A DNA stretch of 62,000 nucleotides, from the NCBI RefSeq assembly GCF_964340395.1, contig NC_135570.1, positions 16,095,322 to 16,157,321 of the forward strand. Direction: 5' to 3'. Below, piece by piece: positions 22,722-33,640 of this stretch (positions within the stretch are counted from its first letter, which is position 1; every line of letters starts with the position of its first letter). A program made the translations under genes and the position numbers. The notes below the pieces were generated by a model that ran no database searches, had not been told where the DNA came from, and saw only the letters and a program-made list of their open reading frames with translations. This DNA is from Glandiceps talaboti. Its lineage: Eukaryota; Hemichordata; Enteropneusta; Spengelidae.

Positions 22722-22746
22722 CTGACTGACTGACTGACTGACTGTG
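22722..22746. repeat. (GACT)n microsatellite
   Basis: Five to six GACT units. Confidence 0.9.
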
Positions 22747-22874
22747 TTATCCATGATTAACTTTTCAAATGAAACATTAAACTTGAAATGTATGACAGAT
22801 TCAAATTATCCAGTCTTCACATATATCTCTGAATAAATGAATAAATAAATGGACCAGTTTCAACCAAACCAGGC

Positions 22875-23148
22875 ACAACTGTGTGTTTTGCTTTCTTTTT
22901 GGTCTGTTATTTCAAGTTTTTTTGGTTATTTTTATATCATATTACTGTATATGCTTTCCTTGGGCCTCAAACTCGACTAGGTTGAACAAACTATTTTTGT
23001 GGTCCAGCCAGAAGTTCAAGTTATTCTTTTATATATACTTTTTTTCTCATTGGCGTTGTGATTACTTGATTATTTCATTTTCCTCACTTGATATGTAAAT
23101 TTTTTTTCCGACCTCTGGCAAATAAATAAAATAATAATAATAATAACT
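22875..23148 (+). mobile_element. Possible LINE 3' tail ending in (AAT)n
   Basis: Ends CCGACCTCTGGCAAATAAAT followed by AAATAATAATAATAATAA, a tail typical of L2/CR1-like LINEs. The upstream 71-codon frame is not recognisable. Confidence 0.35.
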
Positions 23149-23277
23149 GTCAGATACTGTAGTCTAGGTATGTACACAATAAGGACCTAATGGCAGTAAC
23201 ATTATTTGTCTTAAAAATTCAGAATAGGAATAAAGATGTATATTGGAAATGTGTCTGTGAGAAGAAAACTTGTGAAG

Positions 23278-23345
23278 TTAGTTAGTTAATTAGTTTGTTA
23301 ATTCATTAGCAAGTTAGTTGGTTGGTTAGTTTGTTACTTAGGTAA
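23278..23345. repeat. Degenerate GTTA microsatellite
   Basis: Repeated GTTA/GTTG units, such as AGTTAGTTAGTTAATTAG. Confidence 0.8.
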
Positions 23346-23929
23346 ATAACAAGCCTTCATCCCAACATCATACTCCAAATAACTCCTTATTCCTTCTCTG
23401 AATTTGTTAGGAAAAATATGTCATTATTTGGATAAACTACATGTAAGACATGCACTTGAACAATTTGGGTAACATATATGTAGAGGCCAAATGTCAATGT
23501 CCCATGCAGAAAATTCATCATTGATAATGTACCGAGTGCATGTAGACATTCAAATGAGATCTCTATCCATTAAGCTTCTGGCAGCAGGCAAATCCAATAT
23601 GGCCACTCAAAAAAAGCTTCCATCCTTATAAAATAGGGTAGACACTTGAAGGGAATCTCTATACATGACTTTTTGAGTTATACAATACCTAGTACATAAT
23701 TCATTCACCTTCATTCTCTCTAACAAACTAAATAAAACTAATCAATGTTCAAACTAACAAACTCACTCTAACTAGCTAAGTAATTGGTAAACTATAGTCT
23801 TCCTAGAAGATATAGAACACACTCAAATACTTTACTTCTGTCTAATTATAGATTTGAAATTTATTTTCTTTAGTTATGTCAGATCACAAGGTAAAGTACC
23901 GGGTGAAATAAAGATATAACGCCCTCCCC
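23346..23929. other. No gene recognised
   Basis: AT-rich unique sequence left of the large tandem array. Confidence 0.4.
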
Positions 23930-24875
23930 TCCAGACACATACACACCCCCCCCCCTTCCACCTCCCAACCCCACACATACCTACCGATATCTATATCTCC
24001 CTACACCTATCAACCCATCCATCCCCACTCACACCATGGCACACTCACACAAACACATCAACCAGCATACCATATTCTACAAAACATAATCATCTATACA
24101 CACGAACGTATACAACACATGCATAAAACATACAACGCACACACAACACGCGTACATACAACACACATACACAATCATGCACACACAACAGACACAGCAC
24201 ATATACAACATATAGATAGACACACAGTCACCACTCCACTCCTAGGGTACCACCCCACCAATATACCACCATCCCAACCCCCTCCCCACTCCTTTCTCTG
24301 CTGTCAGTGGTACAATCGTGAGGTACCTGTGAGTCATCACTAAGCATGTGAGCTTGGTGCCTAACTCCAAAATATGTGTTGGTTGCGGAGAGTCTTGCAC
24401 AAACAGTCAGGGTCACACAGCTATGTGGGATATGTATCACATCCTTATTGTAGCACACACCCCATGGCCCTATGGTCATGTTGCTGTAACAGTTGCAGTC
24501 TAACAGTGTCCACTTGCAGAAATACAAGTATGCTCACCTCAAGGGCTCAATATGTACTTGTTTGTAATCTATTACTTTTGCGTCAATTCATAGACCTTCC
24601 ATCATTATGATACGCAACTGTGGTAAACATCAAAGGGTGTCTAAATTGTTTTTGTACGATGTATGTTTGCATACATTAAGGTACATAAACATTTCCTGTC
24701 TTTTTCCAAGTTGTTTACACTCTCTGTGACTAAGTGATAGTTGCTTGTTATTATCTGACATGTTTTTGACTAAATTTATCAACCATTTCAAAGTTTACAA
24801 CTGGTTGTGAAGACCCCAACAAGATATATAGTATTTTAGGTAAATGCATACATAGTCTTGTCGTGTATGTTGTTG

Positions 24876-25010
24876 TAGTCTTTATTATGAGTAATGTTAC
24901 TTTTGAAAAGCCTATAAGTGTTATTATTATTTTTTTTTCCAATTTTATTTTATTTGTACCTTTAACAAATCCCCAGGGTTTTGTTACGTGTAATCAATAA
25001 ATAAATAAAA
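24876..25010 (+). mobile_element. ~135-bp insertion present in only one tandem copy
   Basis: Between GTATGTTGTTG and GACATGAAAAGAAGAATT this copy has extra sequence ending CAATAAATAAATAAAAA. The paralogous site near 27,650 has six bases instead. The A-rich end suggests a short retroposed LINE or SINE tail. Confidence 0.55.
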
Positions 25011-26993
25011 AAGACATGAAAAGAAGAATTGATTACATAAGCTGTCCATTGTTTGCGATTGTTGCAGTACGCTTTGAGTACCGACAGTGTTTCATTTGTT
25101 ATGAGCATAATTACAAAATACTGTGCCACAGAAAAACTACCTGTCAATTTTATTTTGAAGAACATTTGAGAACTAAACCTCCTGAAAATTTCAAGTGAAT
25201 CCACCAAGAGTTGTTCTAAAATCTTTGTAAGACTTTGCAATGCTTTTTACTATGCAATCCAAATACCTTGGTGTTTTGTCCCACTGTATATAAAGCATAT
25301 AGTGTATAAACACTGTATTTGCCACCCAGACGGCTATGCTTATCTGGTTTAATAATGAAAATCTCAATGTTTTTTGCACTGCCCTAACCACCATGTTGTT
25401 TTTGCAAATATACGCTGTTGCATGACTCTTGCTAAGGGCTTGGTCATGATAGCTAGGGCAAGATTTGTTAAAATGTATTTTGAACAAAATCTGCTCCTCA
25501 AAAATATCCCTTTAAAATTTCAGCCTAAATCACAGTAGGTCCCTCGATTTCTGAGATGTACCTTTTTGAAGAAAATTGAGATTTTCACATCGAATTTGCA
25601 TATCCCTCATTAGATCATCATTGGAGCCAAAACACAGACCTATGGTGAGATCATTCGATTTCACACACAGATAGACAGAAAGACACACAACCAGGCATGG
25701 TAGCCCAGCAACAATTTACACTGGCCATGGCAATGAGGAAAAAACTACAACAAGGATGCATAATTTACCCCCATAGCTGTAATAACCCTGACAGTGTCTG
25801 CACAGGAGTCCCAACTAACACATATTTTGGAGTAAGTGCAGCTAAGCTTACATACTCAATGAGATCTCACAGGTATACCACAATTGCACCATTGAAGCAG
25901 AGAAAGTGCCCACCCATCCAACCCACATGCACCTATACCCATCCCTCAACACCCTCCTAACCACACCCACACCTATGCACACACACACTCAAACACACAA
26001 CCATAAATCAACCAAACATAACTCTATTCCTGACATTATTCTATATATATCTAACATAATTCTATATCTAACATAATTCTATATAATTCTATACCCAACT
26101 TAATTCCATATCTAACATAACTCAATTCCCAACTTAATTCTATGTTCTATATCTAACATAATTCTATATCTAACATAATATCTAATTCTACACCTAAACA
26201 TAATATACAATTCTAATTATAGCATATGTACAATTCTAACTAACATACCTACAATCTTACCTACACCTATCAACCCACCCACCCCCACACATATAGACAC
26301 ACATAACAACACACCCACATACAACATACACACATATACATTCAACACACATACATACACACATTTATACACACATTCATATCAATACATATACACACAT
26401 ACATACATAGTCATACATACAACACATGCACAATCATGCACGCACAACAGACAACACATATACAACATACACAACACATAGATACACACACATGCAACAC
26501 AGAATAACCACCAGTCACCACTCCACTCCTAGGGTACCACCACCCACATACAATTACACATTCAACACATATACAACACACACATTCATACACACATACA
26601 TATCAACACACATACAACACATACACACACATACATACATGTACAGTCATACATACAACACACTTACACAATCATGCACGCACAACAGACACAGCACATA
26701 TACAACATACACAACACATAGACACACATGCAACACAGAACAACCACACAGTCACCACTCCACTCCTAGGGTACCACCCCACCAATATACCACCATCCCA
26801 ACCCCCTCCCCACTCCTTTCTCTGCTGTCAGTGGTACAATCGTGAGGTACCTGTGAGTCATCACTAAGCATGTGAGCTTGGTGCCTAACTCCAAAATATG
26901 TGTTGGTTGCGGAGAGTCTTGCACAAACAGTCAGGGTCACACAGCTATGTGGGATATGTATCACATCCTTATTGTAGCACACACCCCATGGCC

Positions 26994-27236
26994 TAAACTG
27001 TCGACAGTTGCTCGCGCCTTTTTTTCCTCCATTTTATCTAAACTCCGATCCGGCGCAACACTAGTCTAATCGCAAACTGATATCGAGGGCCGAAGGCCCG
27101 AGCTCGGCCTTCGGCACTCGACCATTCGGGCCTTCGGCCCTCAATATCAGTTTGCGATTATACTGCTAGTGTTGCGCCGGATCGGAGTTTAGATAAAACG
27201 TAGGAAAAAAAGGCGCGAGCGACTGTCGACAGTCTA
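26994..27236. mobile_element. 243-bp palindromic MITE with 9-bp target duplication (Mutator-like)
   Basis: Almost the whole element is two inverted arms of about 105 bp: the left starts TAAACTGTCGACAGTTGCTC and the complement of the right starts TAGACTGTCGACAGTCGCTC. A short centre contains GGCCTTCGGC. Flanks are CCCATGGCC on both sides (26,985-26,993 and 27,237-27,245). The two paralogous sites (near 24,465 and 29,680) lack it and have a single CCCATGGCCC, so boundaries are direct observations. A 9-bp duplication with very long TIRs is typical of Mutator-like elements; the family assignment is inference. Confidence 0.85.
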
Positions 27237-28974
27237 CCCATGGCCCTATGGTCATGTTGCTGTTGCAGTCTAACAGTGTCCACTTGCAGAAATACAAGTA
27301 TGCTCACCTCAAGGGCTCAATATGTACTTGTTCGTAATCTATTACTTTTGCGTCAATTCATAGACCTTCCACCATTATGATACGCATGCAACTGTGGTAA
27401 ACATCAAAGGATCTCTAAATTGTTTTTGTACATGTTTGTTTGCATACATTAAGCTACATATTAAGCATTTCCTGTCTTTTTCCAAGTTGTTTACACTCTG
27501 TGACTAATTGATAGTTGCTTGTTATTATCTGACATGTTTTTGACTAAATTTATCAACCATTTCAAAGTTTACAACTGGTTGTGAAGACCCCAACAAGATA
27601 TATAGTATTTTAGGTAAATGGATAGTATAGTCTTGTCGTGTATGTTGTTGTTCTATGACATGAAAAGAAGAATTAATTACATAAGCTGTCCATTGTTTGC
27701 GATTGTTGCAGTACGCTTTGAGTACCGACAGTGTTTCATTTGTTATGAGCATAATTACAAAATACTGTTGTGCCACAGAAAAACTACCTGTCAATTTCAT
27801 TTTGAAGAACATTTGAGAACTAAACCTCCTGAAAATTTCAAGTGAATCCACCGGAAGAGTTGTTCTAAAATCTTTGTAAGACTTTGCAATGCTTTTTACT
27901 ATGCAATCCAAATACCTTGGTGTTTTGTCCCACTGTATATAAAGCATATAGTGTATAAACACTGTATTTGCCACCCAGACGGCTATGCTTATCTGGTTTA
28001 ATAATGAAAATCTCAATAATGTTTTTTGCACTGCCCTAACCACCATGTTGTTTTTGCAAATATACGCTGTTGCATGACTCTTGCTAAGGGCTTGGTCATG
28101 ATAGGGCAAGATTTGTTAATGTATTTTGAACAAAATCTGCTCCTCAAAAATATCCCTTTAAAATTTCAGCCTAAATCACAGTTATTGTAGGTCCCTCGAT
28201 TTCTGAGATGTACCTTTTTGAAGAAAATTGAGATTTTCACATCGAATTTGCATATCCCTCATTAGATCATCATTGGAGCCAAAACACAGACCTATGGTGA
28301 GATCATTCGATTTCACACACAGATAGACAGACAGACACACAACCAGGCATGGTAGCCCAGCAACAATTTACACTGGCCATGGCAATGAGGAAAAAACTAC
28401 AACAAGGATGCATAATTTACCCCCATAGCTGTAATAACCCTGACAGTGTCTGCACAGGAGTCCAAATAAACCAACACATATTTTGGAGTAAGTGCAGCTA
28501 AGCTTACATACTCAATGAGATCTCACAGGTATACCACAATTGCACCATTGAAGCAGAGAAAGTGCCCACCCATCCAACCCACATGCACCTATACCCATCC
28601 CTCAACACCCTCCTAACCACACCCACACCTATGCACACACACTCAAACACACAACCATAAATCAACCAAACATTAACTCTATTCCTGACATTATTCTATA
28701 TATATCTAACATAATTCTATATCTAACATAATTCTATATCTAACATAATTCTATATCTAACATATCTCAATTCCCAACTTAATTTTATGTTCTATATCTA
28801 ACATAATTATATATCTAACATAATATCTAATTCTACACCTAAACATAATATCTATACAATTCTAACTATAGCATATGTACAATTCTAACTAACATACCTA
28901 CAATCTTACCTATACCTATCAACCCACTCACCCCCACACATACACATACACACCCACATACAACATACACACAT

Positions 28975-29100
28975 TCATACACACATACATACATACATAC
29001 ATACATACATACATACATACATACATACATACACACATTCATACACACATACATACATACATACATACATACATACATACATACATGTACATACAGTCAT
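28975..29100. repeat. (CATA)n microsatellite
   Basis: Long perfect CATA runs in the CA-rich core of the third tandem unit, interrupted by ACACATTCATACACA. Confidence 0.95.
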
Positions 29101-29696
29101 ACATACATACATACAACGCATACACAATCGTGCACGCACAACATACACAACACATATACAACATACACAACACATAGACACATGCAACACAGAACAACCA
29201 CACAGTCACCACTCCACTCCTAGGGTACCACCATGCACATACAATTACACATTCAACACATATACAATACACACATACATATCAACACACATACAACACA
29301 TACACACACATGCATACATGTACAGTCATACATACATACATACAACACACTTACACAATCATGCACACACAACAGACACAGCACATATACAACATACACA
29401 ACACATAGATACACACATCCAACACAGAACAACCACACAGTCACCACTCCACTCCTAGGGTACCACCACCCCACCAATACCACCATCCCAACCCCCTCCC
29501 CACTCCTTTCTCTGCTGTCAGTGGTACAATCGTGAGGTACCTGTGAGTCATCACTAAGCATGTGAGCTTGGTGCCTAACTCCAAAATATGTGTTGGTTGC
29601 GGAGAGTCTTGCACAAACAGTCAGGGTCACACAGCTATGTGGGATATGTATCACATCCTTATTGTAGCACACACCCCATGGCCCTAAGGTCATGTT

Positions 29697-29721
29697 GCCG
29701 TTGCCGTTGCCGTTGCCGTTG
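29697..29721 (+). repeat. GTTGCC hexanucleotide repeat, 4 copies
   Basis: Four GTTGCC units where the two paralogous copies have a single GTTGCTGTTGCAG or GTTGCTGTAACAG, so it expanded after duplication. Confidence 0.9.
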
Positions 29722-30045
29722 CAGTCTAACAGTGTCTACTTGCAGAAAATACAGGTATGCTCACCTCGCCATGTGTTTTTTTCATAAACATAAATTAGCA
29801 TAACCATGTATAATCAGAGTTCTGTTCAATGGAAATGCCACAGTTGCATATCCTGCTGGTGGAAAGTCTATGCTCAGTCTCAATAAGTGTACATTTACAA
29901 AATAAAATTTCAAGTGTTATCAGCATAATTACAAAATACTGTGGCACAGAAAAACGACCTGTCAATTTTATTTTGAAGAACATTTAAGAACTAAAGCTCC
30001 TGAAAATTTCAAGTGAATCCACCAAGAGTTGTTCAAGCTGCGACT

Positions 30046-30944
30046 ACATTAAATTTTTTATATTTTTATCTATAAGAGTTGGTCAATTTTGAGTGCTATT
30101 TGCAGTTACGTATTTAGTGAATATCTGGCACTGAATCAAAACAAATAAGAACTTTGTATTCTATTCAAAAATTATATATTCTATATAATGTAAAACTTTT
30201 TCAGACAAGTTAAGAAGGTTATCCCTGTTGGAAAATTGTACACACTTAGTGCAACATATCCCTTTCAGATGAAAATCTGTATTGTTCATACTGTATATGC
30301 CTCACGAATAAACATCCTTAGATCTCACAGTATCCTTTCAAATGTTAGGACCTTGGTTTTCAAGTTGGATGCTACGACTACTTCTTTATTGACACTATAC
30401 ACAGTATAGTGTGGCAATTGACAGTGACACCCCACTGACAGTGGTGTGATATTATATTTAGGAAATAAAACCTAGAAGACAACACTCAAAAACCTTTTTG
30501 TACAATAAGTGTCAGGTAAGTATCATAGTTTTAAAAAGTATGAGAGAAAATTCTCTGAAGAAATTTACTTTTGAGTGTTTTTGCAAACTTGTGTGTACCC
30601 CGATAGTGGCCGAGGTGTATGCATGTATTTTACCCAGTGCAGGTAGATTTCAAAATCAAGGTGCACGTTGTTCATATTATCATTGAAAAAACATGCCAAA
30701 TCGCCACAATTATTTTTGTTGGCAGAGTGAAAGTCAAGTTGTCAAAAGGGAACACTGGTACCCCTAAGCTGATAAATATCAGAGAATATGTTTGCTTGTT
30801 AGCCTTAGTCATATGCAAATACCATAAACAGTATTCCTTTGACTCAGAAAGATGACTTCAAGTTGTTTATTATCATGGTAAAAAATGACATATGCTTATC
30901 CTGAGCAACTCAAAGAAGTTTCCATAATTTGTATGCCAGCCATG
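30046..30944. other. No gene recognised
   Basis: Unique AT-rich sequence between the tandem array and the 21-bp satellite. Short frames (60-78 codons at 30,498-30,855) show no known motif. Confidence 0.4.
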
Positions 30945-32252
30945 AGGTTACATTGGCCATTATTTAGGCTACATTGGCCATTATTTAGGCTACATTGGCC
31001 ATTATTTAGGCTACATTGGCCATTATTTAGACTACATTGGCCATTATTTAGGCTACATTGGCCATTATTTAGGCTACATTGGCCATTATTTAGGCTACAT
31101 TGGCCATTATTTAGGCTACATTGGCCATTATTTAGGCTACATTGGCCATTATTTAGGCTACATTGGCCATTATTTAGGCTACATTGGCCATTATTTAGGC
31201 TACATTGGCCATTATTTAGGCTACATTGGCCATTATTTAGGCTACATTGGCCATTATTTAGGCTACATTGGCCATTATTTAGGTTACATTGGCCATTATT
31301 TAGGCTACATTGGCCATTATTTAGGCTACATTGGCCATTATTTAGGCTACATTGGCCATTATTTAGACTACATTGGCCATTATTTAGACTACATTGGCCA
31401 TTATTTAGGCTACATTGGCCATTATTTAGGCTACATTGGCCATTATTTAGACTACATTGGCCATTATTTAGACTACATTGGCCATTATTTAGGTTACATT
31501 GGCCATTATTTAGGCTACATTGGCCATTATTTAGGCTACATTGGCCATTATTTAGACTACATTGGCCATTATTTAGGTTACATTGGCCATTATTTAGGCT
31601 ACATTGGCCATTATTTAGGCTACATTGGCCATTATTTAGGCTACATTGGCCATTATTTAGGCTACATTGGCCATTATTTAGGCTACATTGGCCATTATTT
31701 AGGCTACATTGGCCATTATTTAGGCTACATTGGCCATTATTTAGGCTACATTGGCCATTATTTAGGCTACATTGGCCATTATTTAGGCTACATTGGCCAT
31801 TATTTAGGCTACATTGGCCATTATTTAGGCTACATTGGCCATTATTTAGGCTACATTGGCCATTATTTAGACTACATTGGCCATTATTTAGGCTACATTG
31901 GCCATTATTTAGGCTACATTGGCCATTATTTAGGCTACATTGGCCATTATTTAGGCTACATTGGCCATTATTTAGGCTACATTGGCCATTATTTAGGCTA
32001 CATTGGCCATTATTTAGGCTACATTGGCCATTATTTAGGCTACATTGGCCATTATTTAGACTACATTGGCCATTATTTAGGCTACATTGGCCATTATTTA
32101 GGCTACATTGGCCATTATTTAGGCTACATTGGCCATTATTTAGGCTACATTGGCCATTATTTAGGCTACATTGGCCATTATTTAGGCTACATTGGCCATT
32201 ATTTAGGCTACATTGGCCATTATTTAGGCTACATTGGCCATTATTTAGACTA
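30945..32252. repeat. 21-bp tandem satellite, 62 copies
   Basis: Unit, shown minus one base: GCTACATTGGCCATTATTTA. Only two positions vary, both transitions, giving three unit types (GGCTAC, GACTAC, GGTTAC). Since 21 is a multiple of 3 and neither strand has a stop in the relevant frame, the array is open on both strands: RLHWPLF repeated on plus (frame 30,885-32,276, 463 codons) and CSLNNGQ repeated on minus (469 codons). No splice sites, promoter or family match support expression. Confidence 0.95.
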
Positions 32253-32529
32253 CAAAACATTAAAGAAAATTTGTAATGAAGTTTAATATGAATGACTGTG
32301 CACATTCATATATGGTGTACCCTAATTTAGTGCCAGTAAAAATGGGTTATCATGTAACTTATTGTTCTCTGCATGCTTTCCATATGCTTCAGTTGTGCAA
32401 AAAACTAAATTGAAAAAGTTATTGTCACACAAATTATGCCTTTTCAGGTATTAGGTGACAAACTAATGTTGAATATTTTACTGAAGTCTCATGTTTATAT
32501 CTTTATTGTAATATGAATCATTAACTGTC
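32253..32529. other. No gene recognised
   Basis: Short unique spacer. Confidence 0.4.
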
Positions 32530-33240
32530 CTTAAGGGACGTGGTCATGGTTCCTAGGGACAGTTTTGTCAATAAGTTTGGAACATTATAACTGCAGAATA
32601 ACACCACAAACATTCCTACCAACTGTTTGCCACATTGCCAATGTAGCTTTCAAGATATAAGTTTTTCATCAAAATTTTTAGACGTAATTTGCATACATTG
32701 ACAATGGGATCATCATGTTGCGAATTCACCTTCATCTGCACATACCCAGATGCATCCCCAATAAATTTCAGCTCAATCTGTCCAATATTTGTGGAATTAA
32801 AAAATTTTGACCAAAAAGACATTTTATACCAAATTTTTATATCACTGCTGGAATCATCATGTCATGAACATTTCATAGTCTTAACATCCTTAAGAATGTT
32901 CCCATCAAATTTCAGAATGATGTGCCCTGTAGTTATACGTTTTTTGACCAAACATCACATTTTTTACTATTTTTTTACCCAATTAAACTAGGGTACCCGG
33001 GAAAACCTGCATTGTTTGGTAGAGTCAAACTGAACGACACTCTTCTTATTTCCAGCATGGTAAATTTAATCAAACACTGAATGTTTTTTTGAACCCTTAC
33101 TGCAGTGGTAAGAACCAAGTGGATTTACCACTCAGCCACTGACAACCCTTGTTTTTGACTTTAAGTTGTTTACACACATCCATACAGACAGGCAGACTGA
33201 CACTTTGCCATGCTTATAACACTATTGAACTAAATAACCT
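32530..33240 (+). repeat. TTTGACCAAAA dispersed family, copy interrupted by a SINE
   Basis: Contains successive modules of about 120-150 bp: TTTTGACCAAAAAGACATTT, a TTTGCATA segment, ATCATCATGTCATGAAC and AAATTTCAG. The right end, TTTGACTTTAAGTTGTTTAC and a GACAG tract (33,150-33,200), is separated from the rest by the SINE copy below. Other copies are at 45.4, 51.3, 55.2 and 60.0 kb. Confidence 0.75.
32992..33153 (-). mobile_element. SINE copy 2, truncated
   Basis: Same family and orientation as 15,150-15,425: GAGTCAAACTGAACGACACT and TGGTAAATTTAATCAAAC are shared. Box B is decayed (TTTTTTTGAACCC). The 3' third is missing. Confidence 0.8.
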
Positions 33241-33429
33241 ACATTTAAAAAAAAAAAATATCTATTATCCAAAAATGACATTTTTAAGCCCATGTTTTTC
33301 CCATGTTCAACTCATATGTTCACCCATATGTTGGATTGTAGAAAGACACAAATAACTTGCCCATTGAAATAAGTACATCAACATTGAGTTATCCTAACAT
33401 TTCACCAAATGCCTATCAAGGATGGGTAT

Positions 33430-33640
33430 TACCCATCCTTGTTATATTTGCAATAAACATTATTATGTGACTGTTGCTAAGGGCATGGCAATGGTTGCTA
33501 GAGCCACTTATGTAAGTATGACCCACTCAAAATTTACAGATGATCAATTTTAGAATCATTACCAATTTCATCCCCAGTAGCTTGAGACCAAAATCATCAT
33601 TGTGCTTGAAATTAGAGAATGTTCAAGGAGGGGTAATTCA
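33430..33640 (+). repeat. Fragment of the TTTGACCAAAA family
   Basis: GTGACTGTTGCTAAGGGCAT and the following GGTTGCTAGAGCCA match the central part of the copies at 45.8 and 51.8 kb. Confidence 0.55.

Larger units (their letters stand above)
23930..30045 (+). repeat. ~2.7-kb tandem unit, two copies plus partials
   Basis: Order within a unit: a lead segment (with AATACTGTGCCACAGAAAAA), a dispersed-repeat block (TTGCTAAGGGCTTGGTCATG), a left arm (GTAGCCCAGCAACAATTTAC ... ACACATATTTTGGAG), a 0.7-1-kb CA/TA-rich core, and a right arm (CTCCAAAATATGTGTTGG ... CCATGGCCCTATGGTCATG). Lead segments lie at about 25,080, 27,735 and 29,915; left arms at 25,700 and 28,350; right arms at 24,240, 26,760 and 29,450. 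The outer copies are incomplete. The open frames of 60-190 codons here are by-products of the repeat. Confidence 0.85.

Noticed and set aside
27525-28109. 194-codon minus-strand frame
   Set aside because: The same text in the paralogous copy at 24.8-25.5 kb is broken by indels, and no domain is recognisable; it belongs to the tandem repeat.
30885-32305. 463- and 469-codon frames on opposite strands as real genes
   Set aside because: Both exist only because the 21-bp unit lacks stops. No homology, splice signals or promoter. The silent-variation pattern is reported as a weak observation instead.
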